Below are positions 54,311 through 64,000 of a stretch of DNA of 64,000 bases, one piece after another (position 1 is the stretch's first letter; every line of letters starts with the position of its first letter). The stretch comes from Callaeas wilsoni (Eukaryota > Chordata > Aves > Passeriformes > Callaeidae), in contig VWPU01018943.1 in the NCBI GenBank assembly GCA_013398955.1, positions 20,262 through 84,261 of the forward strand, written 5' to 3'. The position numbers and the translations under genes were made by a program. The notes under the pieces are model-generated. The model did not search any database, was not told the origin of the DNA, and saw only the letters and a list, made by a program, of their open reading frames with translations.

Positions 54311-55038
54311 CCAGTCTGTTCCAGAGGAGATATTTATGCCAGCAATTTTCAGGGGGAATCACTCCCATTTCAAAATCCAGTCCTCATATTTTGTGCTGGA
54401 ATCATTGCCTTGCATTTGGAAGTCGCTTGTGATCTTTGCCTTCGCCAACCCCTCTCTCTCACACCTTGCTGTGCTGACAACAGTCCATCCTCTTCTGAGA
54501 CTTCATATGGTGAACAAGACAGTTTTCTTGGCCTTTTCCCGCCACATTGGATCACTTTCCCTGCCTCCCCTCTCTCTTCTGGCCAATGTGTGGCTGAGCA
54601 GATCTGGGGAGTGGGAGAGTCACTAAAGCTGTGTGACAAAAGCTCACAGTGTGAGAAAGTCTCTTCTCTCCTCATCCCAGATTCACTTAAATTGGGCCAG
54701 GTTCTGGAAAGGAGACAAAGACCCAGGGGTGAAAGGGAGTCAACTGGGCATGGATACTTAGTCTGGAGACTGGGCTCTTCATCAGAGCTGCAGTTTCTGA
54801 AAACACCTTGCAGGTTAGACAAGAGCTGACTGCTTTTGAAATGGGAGCAGGATGGATCCAGGTGCTGGGGATCCTTGTGACAGGAGAAAATTATAGCTGC
54901 AGATTTTGGTATCTGTGGGTTTGGAGCCTGAATGTTGTGTTACATCTGAGCTGACTGTCTGTCCGTGGTGAATTGGGAATGTCCTTGGCTTTCTCCATAG
55001 TCATCAGAGACACTTACCAGCTGTTGGAATCAAAGACC

Positions 55039-55372
55039 TCCTTGCTCTCCACAACTCCCTGACAGGAGGGTTCAGCCAGGGGGAATCTGGGCTCTGCTCC
55101 CAGGGAACAGGGACAGAATGACAGGGAATGGCCTCAAGTTGCACCAAGGAAGCTTCAGGTTGGACATCAGGAGGAATTTCTTCTTGGAAAGGGTTGTCAG
55201 GCACTGGAAGGGGCTGCCCATAGAGGTTTGGAGTCCCCATCCCTGGAGGTGTCTGAGGAAGGCCTGGACGTGGCACTCAGTGCTCTGGGCTGATGACAAG
55301 GTGGGGGGATGAGTTACAGGTTGGACTCAATGATCCTGGTGGTCTTTTCCAACCTCAGTGTTTCTATGAAGT
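55039..55372 (+). mobile_element. CR1 LINE 3' fragment
   Basis: GAATGGCCTCAAGTTGCACC, GGTTGGACATCAGGAGGAAT and GGTTGGACTCAATGATCCTG to the tail CAGTGTTTCTATGAA. Confidence 0.92.
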
Positions 55373-56731
55373 CTTTGAAACTTGCTGACAGTGACTTAAA
55401 ATAAACCTTTTCAGTGGTTTGTGAACTGTTGTGAACTTGCAGACTTCCTTGTCCCTGACATTCTGGGTGAGTTTCTATGTGCAGAGTTGTGTCAAAGGTT
55501 TCTTCTACAGCAGGAACCTGACAACAGCACCCTGGTTTGGAAGCCACAGCCATCCTTCCAAGACAGCCATTCCACTCCTTTCACTGGCATTACATTTTAG
55601 GAACCTCTCTCTGGTAGGTCAGGATGAACCAGTTGTGCATCAAATCAACCTTTCCACAGTTGCAAAAGGCCATGATTTTGTACAGATGAGATACAGTAAA
55701 GGCTGACAGGCATTGGGAAACTGCTAGATCAAACCCTGGAGAAGCAGAAAGAAGCCAAGATTTCTCTCTGGCACTGGCTCCCACAGAGACCTGGTCTCTG
55801 CAAGCACCCATTCAGAGGGTCCCAGTGTGCACACATGGGGCTCTCGTAGTGTCCGTGTCCATGTGGTGCAGGGACAGCTCAGAGGCTGTGGAGAAGCTCT
55901 TTGCTTTGGCTGCCTCTCCTTTGGTTGCCGGGAAGCCTTGGGAGAGCTGAGAGGTGAGGCTGCAGTCACCTCTTTCCAGTTTTCCAACAAAAATCAGGAG
56001 AAGAAGGGCCTCTGGCTAAGCCAGAGGAGCAGGGAGCACAGGCAATGCCTTTCTATAGTATTATATCTTTTCTCAGTTTCTTCAGGAAATATCACTGAGT
56101 CTTGCCCATTTTACTGTCCTTGAGGATTTGGCTTTATTCTTTAAGTTGCAGGTGATGGTCATTGTGGTTTTATGGGTCCTCAAGCTATTCCCTTTTGAGG
56201 GTCTGCAGCTCTCAGTCCTGGCTGGAATTGAGAGTCATTGCTCCTTTGAAGTGCCAGCTGCTAGAGCAAGGCCTGGTGTGCACATGATGAACCATGAGAC
56301 ATTTGCTTTTCAGCCCAGTCATTCTGGCTATTGCAAAGTTCCTTTTCACATAGTTGTTTTAGGAGATGAAATGCAGTTGGAGCAGTCCCAGGTTATACCT
56401 GCATTTTCCTGATTTACTCCTTGCTTATGCAGGTGCTGTCTGAACATGCGGCTGCCTCTGGCCAGGAAAACACTGGGAGCAGCTGCTCTTGCTTTATCTT
56501 TTTGTATAGACTTGTGCCACTTTTCCCACTTTTCCCACTCTGCATGCGGAATGTCCAGCTGCTCAGCTTGGTCCCTCCAGTGCCTGGATGTGTAGGGCAG
56601 GGTCTGGCTGCTCAGATCACTGCTTTGATCTTTCTGCCCTCCAAAATACTGATTTCTGATTTCCTGGACATCTTGCAGCCAGCTCACTTGGTGAAGGTCA
56701 ATGTTTGCACAAAGCAAAATAGCCTGGGGGT

Positions 56732-56850
56732 CATAGAATCATGGAATCATAGAATGGTTTGGGTTGGAAGGGACTTAAATTTATCATCCATTTCCACCCC
56801 CACCATGGTCAGGGATACCTTCCACTATCCCAAGCCCCACAAAATTAAGG
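56732..56850 (-). mobile_element. CR1 3' fragment
   Basis: CATAGAATCATGGAATCATA, GAATGGTTTGGGTTGGAAGG, inverted, with two tail units. Confidence 0.92.
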
Positions 56851-57116
56851 AATGCACGCCCCACATGTGTCTATACAAACTTTGGAATGCCAGAATAGAC
56901 AAAACCAGACACATATGATTTTGATAAAACCAGGTTGCAAATGAAGTCCAAGTTCAATGTATTCTGAGCAGGAGAATCAGATCTTGTGTGTTCATCGACC
57001 CATATTATATAACATGAAAAAAACTTTTAAAAAATGATTCTGCCAGCCAGTATATATCTAAAACCCTTCTATTTTAAAACCTTTGACAATTGCTATGTCA
57101 CATTACAACAGTTAAC

Positions 57117-57165
57117 TTGACATCTCTGGACACCTCCAGAGATGGGGCAGCCACAGCTTCTCTGG
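57117..57165 (-). mobile_element. Short CR1 remnant
   Basis: GGACACCTCCAGAGATGGGG then GCAGCCACAGCTTCTCTGGG matches the inverted CR1 segment seen elsewhere; very short. Confidence 0.5.
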
Positions 57166-57349
57166 GCAGGGTTTGTGCTGTCCGATACATCCTGCTCCTC
57201 CCCACTAGAGGTTGTCTTAAAATTGCTCAGGGTTCCTGTTCCCAGAGCCCCCTGAAGGGGCTCTCCAAGAACTGCCAGCCCCACGGTCCCTGCACACAAA
57301 CGGCTTTGCTGCTAGGTTTGCCCCTATTGCCATCCAGCCCTCCTGGAGC

Positions 57350-57556
57350 TCTCGCAGTGCTGTTGCTAAACCGGCTTCCCACGGTGAGTGCAGCTCCCAG
57401 CAGAGAGCACAGCCTCGCTGAAGCCTCATTCCCAAACCTCATTCCAGCTTTGCACCACCCACACATAGCTGATGGAGGGAGTCTCACCTCTGCTCTACAT
57501 CACCAGCTGCTCGTGACTCGTTCACTGCTCTGCTCAACACGTTCCGGACTGGAAGG
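57350..57556 (+). promoter_or_regulatory. Probable 5' UTR/promoter of AGPAT1-like gene
   Basis: GC-richer than the DNA before it, with no TATA box in clear position. The transcription start and any non-coding exon cannot be placed from sequence alone. Confidence 0.3.
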
Positions 57557-57741
57557 ATGGAGCTTTTCCTCCTTCACTACCCCTTTACCTGTCTGCTCAT
57601 CGCCTTTCTAGTCCTCTACCAGGTGAAACCTGCATTCAGATTCTTCTGCAAGATGACCTTCTATAAGTTGTGGCTCTTCACCATAAGCCTTGGGGTTACC
57701 ATCCTCAGTATTCCTCGTGGACGTAACGTGGACAACATGAT
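57557..57741 (+). CDS. AGPAT1: AGPAT1-like exon 1: membrane segments
   Basis: [20 protein letters not shown] is the first transmembrane helix; [16 protein letters not shown] the second. Donor GTAAGT, phase 2 out. Confidence 0.88.
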
Positions 57742-60700
57742 GTAAGTTGTCTGTGGCTCCTTTCTGCTCTGAGCATTGATAGAGTCCACTCTAAGCAGTG
57801 CTTTGATTTGGAGGGTCCTGCGGGTGTGCTGTGGTGGGGAGGGATCAGTTGTATATTGGTGTGGGGAGATGACAGACTGTAATTCAGAGAAGGGGTGTGG
57901 ATTTAATACGGGTCTGGGGTTGATAAAAAGAATAACAAATTATGGAAACAAAGGATGTAAAAGGTGACATAGACTTGCCAGACCAGGTAATGCCAACAAC
58001 CTGGATGTAATGTGCATTGCTATTTTTATTAAAGCTCTTTTATCTGGTCTTTGGAGCTGTATTTCCCTCCTCCCCATGGCTGAGCACTCTATTACTAAGT
58101 TGTGAAATTATTACTGTGAAAGCCACTCCAGGTGCTCTTCCCATTATCTACTCTCAGCCAGTGCACATCTGAGAGAGCACCACAGTGCAGTGCTGGCCCC
58201 TGCATGGGCCCTGGTGTCCCCATCAGCTGAGTGACAGCCTGGTGTCCCAGGTCTGGCAGTCTCCCAGCCCATCCCATTGCTGCCCCTCAGACGCTCCAGG
58301 CTGTGGGCTCGCCTGGAAGCTGCATGGGGTGTCCAGGAGTGATCAGTGGTGCTGGCAGTGAGGAACCTGGGCTGAGTGGGGACGAGAAGATGACTCTGCT
58401 ACATGGCACCACAGTGCTTGACCCCTCCTGAAGTGATGCAGAAGCAGGATTTACTATTCCATTTTATGCTTCAGTGGGAATTCGTATCCCTTAACTGAGC
58501 ATCAGCCTTTTGCTTTGAGAAATTTTTTTCACCTCTTGACTTTGGTGCCTGACTTTTTCTTGTTTTCCTAAATTTTATTTTACCAAGATATCTTCAAATA
58601 GGACTCCCAGCATTGCAGCCTAACCTAGAGGCAAACTCCTCTCTTTCCACAGCCAGCAGAGTTAGGCACAAGTACTCCCAGCCTGGCAAGGTGGGCAGGG
58701 AAGCAGACTACAAAGATGTGCTGTGAACCTGGATATTACCTAATAGTTGGTTGATCCGTGGAACTTCTGGAGCTGTAGTTGCTGGGTCATTGGTCATGTA
58801 TGGCTTGAGGGAAACCTGTGAGGTGTATTTGTCTTCCGCAATTAAATAATTAGCTGCAGAGGGACACCAACTGTTCTTCTCCAAGTCATGGTCAAAGCTG
58901 TGTCTGTGGGAAAGTGGCAGAAGCAGTGCGTGAGGTGGGCTGGTTTGGATGCAGTGTTTGGTCCAAAATTTCAGCATCTCTTTGGCTAATTTCCACTTCT
59001 CTTTTCCAGATTTTTGCGCACATTGACCCTGCCACTCAAATACATCTTTGGCATTCAGATAGTGGTGAAGGGCAAGGAGAACCTCAGGACTAAGAAACCT
59101 TTTGTCCTGGTGCTGAATCACCAGACCTCCCTTGACATCATGGGTATGTGGTGATCCTGCCTCCTGCTCCTGGCCCCAGGTGTTTGTAGGGATGGGTCGT
59201 AGGGAACCCCAGGTGCCACAGGCAGAGGGGCAGGAGTGGCTGCTGACTCTTTGTCACAGAGTCCTTCACCAGCCAGCCCCAAGCGAGGGCTGATCTCCAG
59301 GATATCAGAGGCATTTTCAAGCTAACATCAGCTTCACACTCTCCAAGGGAATGGGGACAAGGCTGTCAGCTGACCACAGCCCTCTCATAGCTGCTCTCCT
59401 TCAGTGCCAGTCCTGGGTGGATGGTCTGGAGACCCCCAAAATTCCCCAGGGATTCTATGAAGCTTCAGGCATGGCATCTCCTAGAGCAGAAGGCTGTCGC
59501 CCAGTATCTAGGGGGACCCTGAGTGCAGATGACGACTTTTCCTGTCTTTGCTGTCCCTTTGCAGTGATGATGGAGATATTGCCGAGGCGCTGTGTGCCCA
59601 TTGCAAAGAAGGAGATCCTGTACATGGGCACATTTGGCCTGGCCTGCTGGCTTGCAGGGGTCATCTTCATTGACCGCAAGAGGAGGGAAGAGTCCATTGG
59701 CACCCTGACAGAGGTGGCACACTCCCTGCACAAGGACAACGTGAGTGGGGAGGAGTTCGATGAGGAGCTGCTGGGAAACAGGAATCTGGATGTGGGTGGA
59801 AAGAGATCTTTGTCTCTGGGTTGGGCACTGAGCAGAACAGAGTGAGAGCATCAGTGTGTTCTGTGCCCATGAATGGAGGTCGGGGTGCGGAGATGAGCCC
59901 CAGGGCACCATCCCTGTGCAGTGGCTTAGAATTGCACCTGCAGGTCCTTCTGACCTAATGTCTTCTCCTTCCTGCAGTTGCGTGTCTTGATCTTCCCTGA
60001 AGGAACTCGCAACCATGGTGGCTCCATGCTGCCCTTCAAACGTGGGGCCTTCCAGCTGGCTGTGAAAGCCCAGGTGAGACCCACCTTCCTTCTGCCCCTG
60101 GAGGGCGATTTGCCTACTGTGGTCCACCAGCAAACCAAGATCTTGGTCCCTGGCTTTGCAATGGGTTGAACACATATCCAGGAGCCCTCAGGGATTTGCA
60201 GGTGGCACAGGAGGGGGCTGTTCCTGTGACAAGTGGAAAACCTTTGTTACAGCTTGGGATAAAAGTGGGGGGATCTTGACAAGAGCCCTGGACCCGCACA
60301 GGGAACTTTCTGCTGAGTTGGCCTCTGTAGATAGTAATTTGACAATCCACAGCTATTGGCCTAAATGCAGAGATGAAAATACAAAACCCAGTAGTGAGGA
60401 CATGGGGATACAGTTAAATGATCTAAATATTCAAATAATCCTACAAGTGTCTGCTGTGACACTGATGGTGATAATTATCAACAAGGTGCAGGATTCACCT
60501 GAAAACATGAGTTGAATTTTGGAGGAAGGGTAAGGAGATGTGTATATTCACTGTAGACTGCCTCCCCTCCAGGTCCCCATTATTCCTGTAGTGTTGTCTT
60601 CCTACAATAGCTTCTACAACCAGAAGGAGAAGAAATTTACACCAGGTGAGGATGACCTGGGGCAAAGAATGGACTGGGTGGTGGTGAAAGCTCAGTCCTT

Positions 60701-63076
60701 GGAGCCATGACGAGGGTGGGCAGAGGACCACGTGTAATATGGAGATGGCACCCAGAAAACAGCAGTTTCTGTCTTCTTGGGAAGAAATGGGACATTTCAG
60801 GCATCACTTTTTCCTCTCCCCTTGGATTTCTCACGCCTTGTTCAATACCTGTCCAAGACAACTTGGAGAAGCAGCAGAGTCCTGGGGCGGGTCCTGCCCC
60901 TGACCCCCCCATGCTGCCCTTGGATCTGCAGGTGCATGGAGAACTGGGAAACATTTAGGGTAACAAAAATTTCAACTGGCCACTGATAAAATTTTATGGG
61001 AAAAAATTACACAAGTCTTGGGCTTCAGAAGGAAAATGCAGAAAAAAATGGTGCAAGTTCCAACAGAGAAAAGTAACCCATCCTGTTCCTTCACTTCCTT
61101 AGCTGCTGCCCACCTTAAAATGGACTTCTGCTACTTCCCACTCTTTCCCAGGCCGGTCCTGGTGTTCCCTAAGGCGAGGATCTGCATCTGAAATTCCTCC
61201 CATTGTTGTGCTTGGGTGTAGTCATTCCCTTGCAGGCAGACACCTGGAAAGAGAGAGTGGTGCAAATGATAAACATGGAATTGCCTGTTTCCAGTCATCT
61301 TTCACCTGCTGGGTTTATCCTCTCCCTGTTCACACACAAAAGTCTTTTGGATCTGGAAGTGTTCCCCCACCTGAGGGTCAATAGGACCCTGAGCAAGGAT
61401 TTTGCCAGCCTATTCCCTTCCCTTCACATCCCTGCTCTGGGAAATCAGAGAATAACTTCCTGGGGAGGGATCTTTGAAGCAGCTGAACATTTTGCTTTAA
61501 GCAAGGCCAACTCTAACGACAGATGAGTTAGCTTTGTGACCAGTCCAGAAAAGGTTGTATTAACTCCAAGGATGGAGATTCTTAGAATTCCCTGAGCTTT
61601 TTAGGAAAGACTTTTTGCAGTTGCATGTACATCTGCCTATATACAACTTCAGTCACCCTGGGAATTCATGGTTAGCTAATTCTATACTCAACGGATCTCT
61701 GCGCCCTTTTCCAAATGGCTGTTAAACAGGCAGGACCCGCACTGCTGAAGAAAGAACCCTAGTTAGCTTTTCTTGTACTTTCCCACTTTCCCCACCAGGA
61801 AGTTTTGCCCGGGCTGATTCTGAAGATGGTGGTCAAGATTCCTGCACGCTGAGCAGGTCCATGGGTCAGGACAGCTCCCTGTGTCTGCAGTGGCTCTGGG
61901 TGTGCTGAGGAGCCTCCAGAGAGCCCAGCTCTGTGCCTGGCATTGGACACTGTCATTCATGTGCTTGCTGGAAGTCTGTTCTCAAGAGACCTGAATTCTC
62001 AGCACAGCCTGGTCATCACTCTGCTCTTTCAGTAGGAGCAAGTGAAGTGAGGTACCAGCCTGGCTTTAGGTGTAAGATGGGCAGGCAGGGAACACAGAAT
62101 CATGGAATCACAGAAGGGTTTGGGTTGGAAGGGTCTTCAAGCTCGTTTCATTCCACCCCTTACTATGGGCAAGGACACCTTCCACTAGACCAGATTGCTC
62201 CAAGCCCCATCCAACCTGACAAACCCTTTTCTTTTGCGAAGTTCTTCTCTATGCTTGTTTTGCCTCCTTCCCACAGCTCTGCCACCGGCACTGCTGGCTC
62301 TCATTCCAGGCACACGTGTGAAGTCATGCAAGAACGTTACAACAGATCACAGACACTTCCCAGATCCTCAGATTCCTGTCTGTGCAGGCACTGTCTTGTC
62401 TTCACTGGCTAAAACAGGGGACTCTTGGTGCCAGAACAGAAGAGCATGTTGACAGCACCAGACCATTTCTTAGCTGCTTCCCCAGTGAAATCTGACATAC
62501 CAGGGAATCCTGGCCACAATTTCCCTCATCCCAAAGTGTGTTTCTGGAAGGAGGGGCTGTGCTGAATTTGGTATACATGGACAGAGCACAGCCAGTTTGG
62601 ATGTGTTGTATTAAACATCTTCTCTTTGCCCGTGATCTAGAAAGACCCTGAGATCTTTCCACTGTGAAAACTCATCCTATATGAAATATTGCATTGTGTT
62701 GGAGGAGAGATTCGCCTGTTTCCATACTTATGATGCTTGTGGTCTCTGTGTATGGAAGAACCCCGGGTTGGATTTTTGCTGTGTGTATTTGGGATGTGGC
62801 TGGGCTCCCACACCACTGGTGTGAGAATGCAGGCATTTCCTTGGTTGGCACCAACCCTCCTGCTCTACCTTCTCCGGCTCTTCTATACCACTCATGTATT
62901 TTATTTTCCCCCTCTCTCACCTTGTTCCAGGAAAGATGATTATCCAGATCCTGCCAGAAGTGGAGACACTCGGCCTGGGCCCAGACGATGTTCCCAAGCT
63001 GACGGAGCAGGTCCGTGACTCCATGCTCTCCACCTACCAGGGGACATCGGGAATGATGAACGGAGCTTCCCATTAG
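57557..63076 (+). CDS. AGPAT1: 1-acylglycerol-3-phosphate O-acyltransferase, AGPAT1-like, complete
   Basis: Transfers an acyl chain from acyl-CoA to lysophosphatidic acid, making phosphatidic acid in the ER membrane (family function). Exons: 57557-57741, 59010-59143, 59565-59740, 59978-60073, 60573-60645, 62931-63076; phases join to 270 codons (269 residues; human AGPAT1 283, AGPAT2 278). Visible: N-terminal hydrophobic segments (about 5-25 and 33-52), GRNVDNM, motif I NHQTSLD (98-104, catalytic His99/Asp104), GVIFIDRKR (138-146), FPEGTRN (171-177, phosphate-binding EGTR), PFKRGAF, and VPIIPVV (198-204). [13 protein letters not shown] and RGRNV.NM favour AGPAT1 over AGPAT2. The start ATG at 57,557 sits in AAGGATGG and opens a typical MELFL hydrophobic leader. 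Mammalian AGPAT1 lies in the MHC, so this could be a separate bird paralogue rather than the true orthologue. Confidence 0.9.
57742..59009. other. AGPAT1-like intron 1
   Basis: 1.27 kb, no repeat or exon recognised. Confidence 0.6.
59010..59143 (+). CDS. AGPAT1: AGPAT1-like exon 2: motif I
   Basis: TTTTCCAG acceptor, GTATGT donor. [16 protein letters not shown] carries the NHx4D acyltransferase catalytic motif. Confidence 0.96.
59565..59740 (+). CDS. AGPAT1: AGPAT1-like exon 3: motif II
   Basis: CTTTGCAG acceptor, GTGAGT donor. [19 protein letters not shown] then [16 protein letters not shown], almost the same as human AGPAT1. The intron before it (59,144-59,564) is unassigned. Confidence 0.97.
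59978..60073 (+). CDS. AGPAT1: AGPAT1-like exon 4: EGTR motif
   Basis: CCTGCAG acceptor, GTGAGA donor, 32 codons in phase 0. [20 protein letters not shown] then [12 protein letters not shown] binds the phosphate of lysophosphatidic acid in the family. Confidence 0.97.
60074..60572. other. AGPAT1-like intron 4
   Basis: About 500 bp, unassigned. Confidence 0.6.
60573..60645 (+). CDS. AGPAT1: AGPAT1-like exon 5: motif IV
   Basis: CCCTCCAG acceptor, GTGAGG donor. [20 protein letters not shown] then KFTPG, phase 1 out. Confidence 0.96.
60646..62930. other. AGPAT1-like intron 5 with CR1
   Basis: 2.3 kb, minus-strand CR1 at 62,096-62,215; otherwise unassigned. Confidence 0.6.
62096..62215 (-). 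mobile_element. CR1 3' fragment
   Basis: AGAATCATGGAATCACAGAA, GGGTTTGGGTTGGAAGGGTC, CAAGCCCCATCCAACCTG, inverted. Confidence 0.9.
62931..63076 (+). CDS. AGPAT1: AGPAT1-like terminal exon
   Basis: TTGTTCCAG acceptor, TAG stop. [20 protein letters not shown] then [12 protein letters not shown] matches the AGPAT C-terminus. The tail [11 protein letters not shown] is short. Confidence 0.94.
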
Positions 63077-63611
63077 CAACCCCATCTTCCAGCTCCAGCT
63101 GTGTGTGCCACAGCTGCGGGGAGGCCATGGCAACCATGGGAAGGTCTGGCAGCAGAGACTACTGTGGATTTCAACGCCAGCATATCAGAGACAGGCAAAA
63201 CATCCACCAAGGAGAGAAGCTTCCAAGGGGAATGTTGCTATGTTCCTCCCAGAGAACTATGCCACCCAAGGGGACAGACACACAATGGACAGCTGGACAT
63301 TTCTGTGTAATCATTTTCCTGAGAGTGTCCCTCCAGCCGGCCCCCAGGCATAGCTGGGCCCTTCCTGTGATCATCGCTGCCTCCTTATAACACCTTTCCC
63401 TGTTCAGATCCAACAAGGCAGAGGCATTGATCCCAAGCCTGTAACCATCCTACTGGGGAAGTGACTGCCTTGGGGTTTGAGGGCTGCCACATTCCGCTGG
63501 AACACCCTCAGGAGAAGGCACTGTTTTCTTCCTCATGCATGGGGAGGATTTGGGAGGTACCTCTGCCATGAGAGACAGAAACCAAGGCAGCTTTGGGAGA
63601 GGGGAATTAAA
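63077..63611 (+). other. Probable AGPAT1-like 3' UTR
   Basis: Ends at the variant hexamer ATTAAA (63,606-63,611). No canonical AATAAA was seen before the window end, so this is tentative. Confidence 0.4.
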
Positions 63612-63799
63612 GACCTTACATGTGTCTACAGGACTTGGCGGTTTCTTTGGCACGTTTAGCCTTCCTTTTAAGCTGAGGAAGATTTTGCTTTCAGTGGTTG
63701 GGCACATCTTCAAAATGCAAGATGCACATATCTGGGGACTCAGAAACCAGAGGCAAAGAGCAGGAGTATGCTGCCTAATATCCTTGCCATGCCCAGATG

Positions 63800-63955
63800 G
63801 AATCACCATCCCTGGAAATGTTCAAAAGATGTGTATATCTGGTGCTTAGGGACATGATTTAGTAGTGGACCTGGCAGTGCTGGGTTAATGGACTTGATGA
63901 TCTTGGAGTGCTTTTCCAGCCTTACTGATTCTGCAGTTCTATGATGATTCTATGA
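63800..63955 (+). mobile_element. CR1 LINE 3' fragment
   Basis: CACCATCCCTGGAAATGTTC, GACCTGGCAGTGCTGGGTTA and the tail TTCTATGATGATTCTATGAT. Confidence 0.9.
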
Positions 63956-63979
63956 TAACCTCATGATTTTTAACACAAT

Positions 63980-64000
63980 TGTCGTGGTTTGACACTGGTC
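63980..64000 (+). mobile_element. Possible LTR start, cut by window end
   Basis: TGTCGTGGTTTGACACTGGT resembles the first bases of a common passerine LTR family. Only 21 bp are visible, so this is a weak call. Confidence 0.3.

Larger units (their letters stand above)
51618..57349. other. Intergenic region MPO-AGPAT
   Basis: CR1 fragments at 54,030-54,310, 55,039-55,372, 56,732-56,850 and about 57,117-57,165. The remaining stretches carry ORFs without recognisable domains and no splice-linked exons; I see no LPO- or EPX-like peroxidase remnant. Confidence 0.55.

Noticed and set aside
54287..54829. 180-codon plus-strand ORF in the MPO-AGPAT interval
   Set aside because: Begins in CR1 sequence, no motif, probably chance in GC-rich DNA.
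59465..60175. 236-codon minus-strand ORF
   Set aside because: Antisense of AGPAT exons 3 and 4 and the intron between them; no recognisable domain.
1..64000. CRISPR array, operon-type bacterial genes, tRNA or rRNA
   Set aside because: No regularly spaced repeats with unique spacers, no cloverleaf or rRNA core sequences were seen; all genes are spliced vertebrate genes.

Overview
The window is vertebrate nuclear DNA, almost certainly from a bird and probably a songbird. The evidence is GT-AG spliced genes, more than 25 CR1 LINE 3' ends in both orientations, solo retroviral-type LTRs, short introns, and gene order like mammalian 17q22 (TSPOAP1 next to MPO, same strand). All exon boundaries were read by eye from frame, splice sites and family knowledge. 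No transcript or database was consulted.

Region 1, about 1-27,080 (+ strand): the 3' two thirds of TSPOAP1 (RIM-binding protein 1, RIMBP1). It runs from a fibronectin type III exon (368-519) through acidic linker exons and the last two SH3 domains to a basic C-terminus ending at 26,013. A 3' UTR with AU-rich repeats follows, with AATAAA at 27,059-27,064. An intron carries a decayed second copy of an FN3 exon (4228-4373), and a 640-bp solo LTR lies nearby (2785-3424).

Region 2, about 31,285-51,620 (+ strand): a complete myeloperoxidase-type gene, with one non-coding and twelve coding exons. The coding exons join in phase to 729 codons (728 residues plus stop). All haem-peroxidase catalytic, haem-linking and calcium ligands are visible, including the Met that in mammals marks MPO rather than EPX or LPO. 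A second solo LTR of the same family sits 21 bp after the exon 12 splice donor.

Region 3, about 57,350-63,610 (+ strand): a complete six-exon 1-acylglycerol-3-phosphate acyltransferase of the AGPAT1 type (269 residues). It occupies the side of MPO where mammals have LPO, MKS1 and EPX.

The three genes have unrelated jobs: presynaptic active-zone scaffold, phagocyte oxidant enzyme, and ER phospholipid synthesis. They are neighbours, not an operon. The rest is intron and intergenic DNA dominated by CR1 fragments, microsatellites and LTRs. I found no CRISPR, tRNA, rRNA or novel multi-gene system. The items most worth a second look are the duplicated FN3 exon, the Met-bearing avian peroxidase, the LTR beside an essential splice donor, the AGPAT1-like neighbour, and two candidate unlisted TSPOAP1 exons.
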